From assembly GCF_000769115.1 (NCBI RefSeq), contig NZ_JQZV01000013.1, positions 709,026 to 773,025 of the forward strand: 64,000 bases of DNA, written 5' to 3'. The stretch comes from Porphyromonas canoris (GTDB lineage: Bacteria > Bacteroidota > Bacteroidia > Bacteroidales > Porphyromonadaceae). Within the stretch, counting starts at the first letter, position 1, and every line of letters starts with the position of its first letter. A model generated the notes under the pieces. The model was not told the DNA's origin. It searched no databases and worked only from the letters and a program-made list of their open reading frames with translations. Positions 16,324 through 23,219 of the stretch are shown one piece after another. The translations under genes and the position numbers were made by a program.

Positions 16324-19095
16324 TTACTTTAGGTTGAATAGGGAGATAATATCTTTTAGGCGTGAGAGAATCCTATTCTTCTTCTCCCTACGCTCCATAA
16401 ATCTTACTTTTAGCTCTGCAACAGCTTGAGTAATCAACTCGTCTTGCAGTATGTCTAGATAATCATACTTCTCTATAAAAGTATCGAGTAGCTCACTACT
16501 AACAGACTCCTCCTCAGCTAAGCTATGCACAGCCTCTGTACGCTTGCGCAGAAAAAACGCATCTAAGTCCTCTCCTATCTGCGAGGGGTCGAAGTCATCA
16601 GAGGAGTCGATAGTGGAAGCAATAAACTCGTCTATAAGCTCTCGCTTGGGGCGTAGTACAGGGTCTTGCTCTACAACCTCCAAGATGGCACGACGCTTCT
16701 CTGGGTAACTGTCCTCCTGTGGTCTTAGCGTCCTCAAGAGCTCGATGATGTAATGGACATTGATCAGGTCTCGGCGTAGGAGCTCCAGCTCAAAGTCTAC
16801 ATCGCCAAGGACACTCGTCGGGGTATCAGTAGGCGTGTGCGGCACTATCGAATTGGCTAAATCGAGATAAACGCTCTTGCAGTCTGCTACTCGTTGAGGG
16901 CTGAGCGGAAGCTCTTCCTCCTGATGCTCATTGTAAGCCTGCATCTGAGTAAGCAAGCGGAGCAAACGGCGAAACATCATGACAAAAAGATGCTTCTCCT
17001 CTTCGTCTCGGAAGTCGCTTATAGAGCGAATATGCCCAAATCTATCGGTAAAAGCCTTAGCCTGCTCCTCAAACTCCTCTAGCAAGACCGTGTAAGGCTT
17101 CATCTTGACATACTCCAGGGCATTCTCATCGCTATACATCAGGATAGCTTCGTCGACTTCTTCCGCCAAATTGCGGAAGCAAACGATTTTGCCGAACTTC
17201 TTCTTCTCATTCAGTATTCGATTGGTACGAGAGAAGGCTTGGATTAGACCATGATACTTGAGGTTCTTATCAACATAGAGAGTGTTGAGAGTCTTGGCAT
17301 CAAAGCCCGTGAGGAACATATCAGACACGATAAGTAGATCAATCTGCCGAGAGCGCACTCGCTCGGCTACATCGTCGTAGTATTCGGCAAAGGTATCGAT
17401 AGCGAAGTTCGTCCCAAACATTCCGTTATAGTCCTGCATGATATGCTCCAGCTTGTCGCGCGTGGTCTCACTATCCGCAAAACCTTTATCCTGCCCAGTG
17501 TACTCGTCCTCTGTGTCGGGATTGGCAACATAGGTGAAGATGGTCGCAATCTTGAGCTTCGTCCCGAGTCGCTTGAAGGTGTCATAATACTTCAATAGTA
17601 GGGGAATGCCTCCTGTGGCAAGCATTGCGTTGAAGTCCTTGCCATAGGTGCTAGTATTGTAATTGTCTATGATGAACTGTGCATTCTTTTCTACTCTGGC
17701 ATCAGACTCCAAAAGCTCACGAGTGTCTATGCGCCTTATCTCTGAGCCGTCCTCAGTCTTGCGCGTCCAAGAGCCATAATACTCCACCAAGAAGCCGAGT
17801 ACATTCTCGTCTGCAATAGCATCTTTAATCATGTAGGTATGCAGACGCTTGCCGAAGATATCCGCCGTAGTGCGCTTGTCATTGGCATTCTGAGAGAAAA
17901 TAGGTGTGCCCGTGAATCCGAAGTAACGCACACGAGAGAAAAAGCCCGTAATGTTGCGGTGCATGTCGCCAAACTGTGAGCGATGGCATTCGTCGAAGAT
18001 GAGAATGATATTCTTGTCCTTGACACTCTCCAGCTCCTTGCGGTGCCTATCTGTACAGACTGCTTTGTTGAGCTTCTGAATGGTAGTAATGATGCGCTTA
18101 TTAGTAGAGGTTGTCAGCTCTTTGACCAGCGTGCGCGTATCCTCTATATCCTTAACGCAGTCTGGACTAAAGGCATTGTACTCTTTCTTGGTCTGTGCAT
18201 CCAGGTCGTGGCGGTCTACTACGAAGAGTACCTTATCTACCTCGGCAAGCTCTGCGATAAGCTCTGCCGCCTTAAATGAAGTCAGAGTCTTGCCCGAACC
18301 AGTCGTGTGCCAGATATATCCATTGTGGTTGGTATTCTCTACTTGCGAGAGAATCTCCTCTACGGCATAATATTGATAGGGGCGAAGCACCATAAGCACC
18401 TCATCACTCTGATGTAGGACTATGTATTTGGCGAGAATCTTACCTAGTACACATCGCTCTAGAAAGTGATGTGCAAAGTGATCTAATCGGTCGGTATGCA
18501 CATTAGCCCTGTCCGACCATTGAAAAGTAAACTTGAAGCCCTTATTCGGATTATTCGCAAAATAGCGCGTATGCACGCCATTGCTAATAACAAAAATCTG
18601 AATGTAAGAGAAAAGCCCCGTAAAAGCAGATTTGTGATAGCGTTGAACCTGATTATAAGCCTCTTTGAGCTCTACACCTCGTCGCTTGAGCTCTATCTGT
18701 ACGAGGGGCAAGCCATTGACCAAAATCGTCACATCATAGCGGCTGTGTGTCTTGCCGAGGTCGGTGATTTGGTTCGCTACTTGGAACTCATTCTTACACC
18801 AATCTCGCTTATTCAGAAATTCAATATACTTGATCGTGCCGTCCTCTCTCAGAAGCTCGTACTTGTCGCGTAGCTTCTTGGCTTTCTCAAATGTACTGCC
18901 ACCCTCTAGATGGATCATGATGCGATTAAACTCTGCATCGGAGAGCTCTACATTGTTGTGCCTGGAGAGTTGCTCACGAAAATTTGTGTGCAACGCCTCT
19001 AAATCAGGAATAACTACTCTCTGATAGTTCATCTTCTCTAGGGTCTCTAAGAGCCCCTTCTCTAATGCAGTTTCGGACTGTACGAGGTTAGCCAT
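16324..19095 (-). CDS. hsdR: Type I restriction endonuclease subunit
   Basis: The 923-residue motor and nuclease subunit. The N-terminal PD-(D/E)XK-type nuclease shows D121 (RYDVTILVNG) and E135-x-K137 (VQIELKRRG). The SF2 translocase follows, with TGSGKT at 265-270 and DECH at 368-371, then the helicase C domain (FLTGFDAKTLNTLYVD near 590) and a long helical C-terminal region. All key residues are present, so the enzyme should be active. It is the first gene of the operon, about 80 bases after hipT, with a promoter-like element in that gap. Confidence 0.96.
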   Translation of the reverse strand: MANLVQSETALEKGLLETLEKMNYQRVVIPDLEALHTNFREQLSRHNNVELSDAEFNRIMIHLEGGSTFEKAKKLRDKYELLREDGTIKYIEFLNKRDWCKNEFQVANQITDLGKTHSRYDVTILVNGLPLVQIELKRRGVELKEAYNQVQRYHKSAFTGLFSYIQIFVISNGVHTRYFANNPNKGFKFTFQWSDRANVHTDRLDHFAHHFLERCVLGKILAKYIVLHQSDEVLMVLRPYQYYAVEEILSQVENTNHNGYIWHTTGSGKTLTSFKAAELIAELAEVDKVLFVVDRHDLDAQTKKEYNAFSPDCVKDIEDTRTLVKELTTSTNKRIITTIQKLNKAVCTDRHRKELESVKDKNIILIFDECHRSQFGDMHRNITGFFSRVRYFGFTGTPIFSQNANDKRTTADIFGKRLHTYMIKDAIADENVLGFLVEYYGSWTRKTEDGSEIRRIDTRELLESDARVEKNAQFIIDNYNTSTYGKDFNAMLATGGIPLLLKYYDTFKRLGTKLKIATIFTYVANPDTEDEYTGQDKGFADSETTRDKLEHIMQDYNGMFGTNFAIDTFAEYYDDVAERVRSRQIDLLIVSDMFLTGFDAKTLNTLYVDKNLKYHGLIQAFSRTNRILNEKKKFGKIVCFRNLAEEVDEAILMYSDENALEYVKMKPYTVLLEEFEEQAKAFTDRFGHIRSISDFRDEEEKHLFVMMFRRLLRLLTQMQAYNEHQEEELPLSPQRVADCKSVYLDLANSIVPHTPTDTPTSVLGDVDFELELLRRDLINVHYIIELLRTLRPQEDSYPEKRRAILEVVEQDPVLRPKRELIDEFIASTIDSSDDFDPSQIGEDLDAFFLRKRTEAVHSLAEEESVSSELLDTFIEKYDYLDILQDELITQAVAELKVRFMERREKKNRILSRLKDIISLFNLK

Positions 19096-19148
19096 ATGTT
19101 TAAGCTTAGTAATAGGAGTTTAAATACGCACTAAGTTACTCTCATGTG

Positions 19149-19156
19149 CAAAAGTA
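19149..19156 (-). promoter_or_regulatory. Candidate -7 element of the hsd operon
   Basis: On the minus strand the bases read TACTTTTG, matching TAnnTTTG. It lies 54 bases before the hsdR start, in the gap after hipT. No clear TTTG partner is found 20 bases upstream, so the call is tentative. Confidence 0.4.
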
Positions 19157-19174
19157 ATGCGATTGGGGATAATC

Positions 19175-20113
19175 TTAAATTTGAGTGAGCTTGAGATGAA
19201 TAAGCTCGATGTATTGCCTCTGCATATCCTCAGGGAGGAAGCTCTGGCGGATGCAGGCTTTCCATTCGGGGAGGATACGTTGGAAGCGAGCGAAAATATT
19301 GTCACACACTTTATCATCCAGTCCAGAGGCTGTCATCGCTTCGAGGAAGTGTTGGCGAGTGAGTTTGCGCTTTTTGCCACAGAGGGTCAGTGCCAATTCT
19401 TCTGTATCCTCAGGAATAACAAGTGCCGTAGACAGCAGGTCATAGGCTGGAGTTAGTTGATATTCGTTCCCCTCTGGAGCATAGAGCGAGTAATTCTTGA
19501 GGTGCATATCGGCATTACCTATCAGCCACGAAAAGAGTACCCGCTCCCAGTACTTGACAAGATCAAGTTTCGGCACAGAGCTATACTTGGAGATCAGCTT
19601 GGCTATCTGCTCGTGTGAGCCTTTGTATTTATACTCCGTTAAACGCTCTGACAACTGACACATATCTTCCATTGGGAGCTTTTCCCCTTGCCCTGTTCGG
19701 TCTATGCGACGAGTGATGTAGCATAGTTCGCCATCGCTGAATCGCATCAGTCCATGAGGAACTGTCTCTATCTTGGCAATCTCAGCAAGGTGCATCGATA
19801 CATCCTCCAGCTCGGGGAGATGCGGATAATGCTCTGTTTGAGGTTTAAGAATAAATCGCCCCCATAAGCCCACAATGGTAAATCGCTTGGGGAAATGGCT
19901 CATCTGATCAAAATCAAGAGATAGCTTGGGTTGTACTCCTGTAATTGTGGTTTGTGAACGAACAACCTCGTCTGCCAATGCTCGTACCTCACTACTTGTA
20001 TAAGGCAATATCGGCGCTTGGTTTGTCCCAAACAATTTACGACAACACTTTGCATGGTAATCCACCTCTCCATCAACCAAAGGTTCGTAGCAGTATAGGC
20101 ATTTATTCTTCAT
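19175..20113 (-). CDS. hipT: HipT-like serine/threonine kinase toxin with N-terminal zinc ribbon
   Basis: The HipA-type kinase domain is present without the N-terminal subdomain that HipA itself carries. The phosphate-binding loop reads TTITGVQPKLS (55-65), the catalytic aspartate is D202 in GNADMHLKN, and the metal-binding aspartate is D225 in AYDLL. The first 24 residues form a small zinc-ribbon-like cluster (C5xxC8 and H20xxC23C24). With the two preceding short genes this makes a tripartite HipBST module; in the E. coli O127 system HipT phosphorylates tryptophanyl-tRNA synthetase and HipS is the antitoxin. Start overlaps hipS by 11 bases. The target here is unknown. Confidence 0.85.
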   Translation of the reverse strand: MKNKCLYCYEPLVDGEVDYHAKCCRKLFGTNQAPILPYTSSEVRALADEVVRSQTTITGVQPKLSLDFDQMSHFPKRFTIVGLWGRFILKPQTEHYPHLPELEDVSMHLAEIAKIETVPHGLMRFSDGELCYITRRIDRTGQGEKLPMEDMCQLSERLTEYKYKGSHEQIAKLISKYSSVPKLDLVKYWERVLFSWLIGNADMHLKNYSLYAPEGNEYQLTPAYDLLSTALVIPEDTEELALTLCGKKRKLTRQHFLEAMTASGLDDKVCDNIFARFQRILPEWKACIRQSFLPEDMQRQYIELIHLKLTQI

Positions 20114-20438
20114 CTTCAGCCGTATTTAGAGGTTCAACACTTACCGCCCCAATGCAGTCTCGGCAACAAGCCAGCAGTAAAGCCATTCGATCTCTTGCTT
20201 CTATTTTCCAATTCTTTTGGGCTATGTCTAAAAGCCATCCCTCTGGGATAAGTCCGTCAAAGAATGGATGAAGAGGATTACTTTGGAAAGGCTCTTCTCG
20301 CAAAGGCATTGTTAGGCTTATGCCTTGAGCTTCGGGCATAGTCAGATAGTCCTTGTCGTAAGCAAAGGAATAGCCCTCATCACTTTCTGTGAGAATCCCA
20401 GCCTTAAATGTCTTCCAGTAAACAATAGCCTGTTTCAT
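20103..20438 (-). CDS. hipS: HipS-like antitoxin (HipA N-terminal subdomain as a separate protein)
   Basis: The 111-residue protein corresponds to the N-terminal subdomain 1 of HipA (couple_hipA family), seen in GYSFAYDKDYL and the FFDGLIPEGWLLD segment. In HipBST modules this piece is a stand-alone antitoxin that binds the kinase. It overlaps hipB by 4 bases and hipT by 11 bases, so the three are translationally coupled. The C-terminus ends in an acidic tail (NTAEDEE). The assignment rests on order and on the HipA subdomain match. Confidence 0.8.
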   Translation of the reverse strand: MKQAIVYWKTFKAGILTESDEGYSFAYDKDYLTMPEAQGISLTMPLREEPFQSNPLHPFFDGLIPEGWLLDIAQKNWKIEARDRMALLLACCRDCIGAVSVEPLNTAEDEE

Positions 20439-20662
20439 ACTTCATCTCCTTCTCGTTTTATCGGCACGGGGCCACACTCTGAGCCGAAGAGTTCGAATAC
20501 TTTGTTGACTTTATCAAGGCGAAGTGTGGTCTTGCCTTGCTCCAGTTCACGAATGAAACGTAGTCCTACTCCTGCTTTCTCTGATAAGTCTACCTGCGTC
20601 AGTTTATATTTCTTGCGCATCTCTTTCACGTACTGCGCTATGATTGTCCTCGCTTGCATCAT
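20435..20662 (-). CDS. hipB: HipB-like XRE-family DNA-binding antitoxin/repressor
   Basis: A 75-residue helix-turn-helix protein of the Cro/C1 type: KKYKLTQVDLSEKAGVGLRF is the HTH core (residues about 17-36) and RELEQGKTTL the following helix. HipB proteins repress their own operon. Three evenly spaced palindromes just upstream (20698-20807) are the obvious candidate operators. The gene leads the hipB-hipS-hipT operon, with each downstream gene overlapping the one before it. Confidence 0.88.
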   Translation of the reverse strand: MMQARTIIAQYVKEMRKKYKLTQVDLSEKAGVGLRFIRELEQGKTTLRLDKVNKVFELFGSECGPVPIKREGDEV

Positions 20663-20697
20663 TTATATCAATTACTTGAAGTCCCATACTCTGAATA

Positions 20698-20807
20698 TGT
20701 ACCCAAAATGCCGTTTTCGGGTACACGTCCCAAGGATATGTACCCATTTTGCCTCTTTGGGGTACATATTTCGAAAATGTGTACCCGAAAAAGGCTTTTC
20801 AGGTACA
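20698..20807. promoter_or_regulatory. Three phased palindromes, candidate HipB operators
   Basis: Three palindromes share one layout: TGTACCC, 14 bases, GGGTACA. The left half-sites begin at 20698, 20739 and 20780, exactly 41 bases apart, close to four DNA turns. The third has one mismatch (AGGTACA). They fill the gap between hipB and the stop of the Fic gene. Regular phasing suggests cooperative binding of a dimeric repressor; terminator hairpins for the Fic gene are the alternative. Confidence 0.6.
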
Positions 20808-20809
20808 CA

Positions 20810-21970
20810 TCATAAAGGTGATTGATTATCTGTCACCGATTCTATCGTTTCATCTTGTCGTGGTAATGCAGAACCCTGATTAAGAAACAAGTCCATAAGA
20901 GCATGATTAATGTAATAATTTTCTCTTCCAATCTTTACAACAATTAAAACTCTCTCTTCGACCATCATATTCAAATACTTAGTAGCCGTTTTACGCTGAA
21001 CCATCAAGTCCCTCTGCATAAACTCGATTTTAGTATAAGGATGATAAAATAGATTGTTGAGCAACTCGTGTTTATAGTTCTTGCCAAATAGTGGACGCAG
21101 AATCTGCTTATACTCCTGCATTAGTTTAGAGATACCTTGCACCAATCGAATGGTGTCGCGAGCCGTTTGTTCGACTCCTTTAAGAATGAAAAGGATCCAT
21201 TCTTCCCACTCCAACGAGTTATCTTCGCCCTTATCCCTAATAGCTTGAATCAAGGAGTAATACTGCGATTTATTTTGAGTAATATACCTGCTCAGGTAGA
21301 GAATTGGCAAGTCAAGCAAGTCATTTATCACCAAATAGAGCACGTTGATAATACGCCCCGTTCGTCCATTACCATCATAGAAGGGGTGTATACTCTCAAA
21401 CTGATGATGTATAATCGCCATCTTGATTAGAGGATCGACTTCGCACATCTCAGGATTATTGATAAAAGCCTCAAGGTTTGCCATATACCTCTCTATATCA
21501 TCTATATTTTGAGGTGGAGTGTAAACGGTTTCTCCCTGACTATTCTTTAGCATTGTCCCTGCTTGTGAACGAAAACCTGCTCTATTTCCCTCAAGGTGCA
21601 TTTGAATATCCTTTATTCTGCTGTTGGTTAATAGAGCATCTTTTCTAACCAATTCAAATCCTCGCTGTAAAGCTTCTCGATACCTAAGGACCTCTTTGGT
21701 AGCCGCTGTTATAAGTTGCTTCTCTATATTTATCTCAGCTTTGTAGAGATCATCTTGCGTTGTGACGATATTCTCTATTTCGGAACTATCCTTTGCCTCT
21801 TGAAGGGTCAAGGTGCTAATCAGTATCGCTTCGTTAGGAATTGTTGCTGCTATCCCCTTTAATTCCGCCAAAGCTCGATTGGCCTTGTTCACCTGTCGTA
21901 ATATCTCTTTGCTCTCTACATCAAAGGTGAGAGGCAATGTAGGTATGTTATAGCTTTTGCCCATATTCAT
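20810..21970 (-). CDS. Fic family protein with N-terminal inhibitory motif and C-terminal winged helix
   Basis: The 386-residue protein has the Fic N-terminal region, an inhibitory-helix motif SSEIEN (62-67) of the (S/T)xxxE(G/N) type, the catalytic HPFYDGNGRTGR (H195) and a winged-helix-like C-terminus (TKIEFMQRDLMVQRKTATKYL). The motif before the Fic core makes this a class II, self-inhibited enzyme. Such stand-alone Fic proteins can add or remove AMP on their targets. It is transcribed toward hipB, and its stop lies 3 bases from the palindrome block. A second ATG at 21964 is an equally good start. The target is unknown. Confidence 0.88.
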   Translation of the reverse strand: MNMGKSYNIPTLPLTFDVESKEILRQVNKANRALAELKGIAATIPNEAILISTLTLQEAKDSSEIENIVTTQDDLYKAEINIEKQLITAATKEVLRYREALQRGFELVRKDALLTNSRIKDIQMHLEGNRAGFRSQAGTMLKNSQGETVYTPPQNIDDIERYMANLEAFINNPEMCEVDPLIKMAIIHHQFESIHPFYDGNGRTGRIINVLYLVINDLLDLPILYLSRYITQNKSQYYSLIQAIRDKGEDNSLEWEEWILFILKGVEQTARDTIRLVQGISKLMQEYKQILRPLFGKNYKHELLNNLFYHPYTKIEFMQRDLMVQRKTATKYLNMMVEERVLIVVKIGRENYYINHALMDLFLNQGSALPRQDETIESVTDNQSPL

Positions 21971-22418
21971 TTACTTACTTGTGATTTGGCATTCGAATTC
22001 TTCTGAAAAAGTATTATATACCTTATCAGTGGCAAATATATGGAATATAAATCTATTATGCCCCTTTTCGGGGATATTATTTCAGAGAAATGAGGAATTA
22101 TATCCAATGGGGAGGATTATAATATTTTCCCTGCATCATTTTGCTTTGATATGCTCCAAAATAGGTACTTTTGCAGTGAGCAAGCGTGCTGAGCACAAAT
22201 GGGAGGTGTTGTAATCTATTGATTTACAGAACACAAAACCCAAAAGGAGATTGAAAGACAGAGAACTAAGCTATGCGGTACAAGTATGTAAACCCTTATA
22301 AAACAGTGAGATAAAACTGTTTTTCCATTTATTTTAGGGGGCTTTGTACCGATTAAATGGCTAATCGCCTAAGTGATAGAAAGGTAATGATGCTGCATCG
22401 GCAAGTAACGTTTTTGAG
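21971..22418. other. Gene-free stretch with promoter-like element and small hairpin
   Basis: No supported gene. TACTTTTG near 22166 fits the -7 consensus on the plus strand, but nothing convincing is read from it. An 8-base perfect hairpin (22300-22307 with 22316-22323) followed by T residues looks like a weak terminator and is framed by an inverted pair containing CGGTACAA. This stretch is the right border of the defence island. Confidence 0.4.
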
Positions 22419-22946
22419 TTACCACAGAGGGAAAGTTCGTGGAAGATATTTTCCTACATCAATGGAGCATCCGGCGTAGAATCCAAATCTTGTGTATGTT
22501 GCATACAGGTTTAGGTGCTTGAGGTCTATGATCATCATCGCTCCGAAGTCGAATCCTCTCTTTCTCTCGGAAAGATCAGTGCCATATTTTCGGAATGAGG
22601 CGTAGCCGATTAGTGGAGCAATTCGGAATCTGTCGTGTATAGGGATCTGATAACCGGCGTGAAGAAGTGTACCTTTAGTCTTGATCTTTTCTCCTAAGCG
22701 AGTGGAGTGTTGCTCTCTGGGCAGCCCGATCATGTAGCTGATGAAGCCTCCACAAAGATTGATGTTTAGAGCGATACCGAGATTAGGTGCCATCTCTTTT
22801 TGCATTTTCAGTGTGCCAAAGCCGATGCCGATGAAAGATTCGTGATACACGTCTTCAAAGTTGAAGAATGGGCTTGTCTGCGCCTTTAGTCGGCACGATA
22901 TAGAGAGGAGGATGAGAGGGAGTATGAGTATGAGCTTCGCTTTCAT
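22419..22946 (-). CDS. Small outer-membrane beta-barrel-like protein
   Basis: A 175-residue exported protein with a signal peptide of about 22 residues ending in KAQ, the usual Bacteroidetes signal peptidase I context. The mature part alternates polar and hydrophobic residues with aromatic girdles and glycines (for example GIGFGTLKM, TLLHAGYQIPI, LYATYTRFGFYAG), as expected for an 8-stranded barrel. No named family is recognised. It is a single gene between the defence island and a helicase on the other strand. Location is inferred from sequence character only. Confidence 0.55.
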   Translation of the reverse strand: MKAKLILILPLILLSISCRLKAQTSPFFNFEDVYHESFIGIGFGTLKMQKEMAPNLGIALNINLCGGFISYMIGLPREQHSTRLGEKIKTKGTLLHAGYQIPIHDRFRIAPLIGYASFRKYGTDLSERKRGFDFGAMMIIDLKHLNLYATYTRFGFYAGCSIDVGKYLPRTFPLW

Positions 22947-23219
22947 TGTTGTGAAGAGTTGTGAGATCTTGCTGTGAGTTCCAAGATACGAATTTTATTG
23001 ACCCAGTGTTGTCTACACTCGTTGATATGTACCGTAGAGCTTGGGGGGATTTACTCCTGTTTTCTATCTGGACTTTATTTGATTCAAACTGATCACGTTT
23101 CTCTCTTTGTAAATGAAAAAGATATTGTACATTCGTAGGAAAGCGATATTTTAATAAAAGCTTTTAGTGTATTGAAGCTTTTTTGTTTAGAGTATTTATG
23201 TCCCCAAAATAGAGATGTC

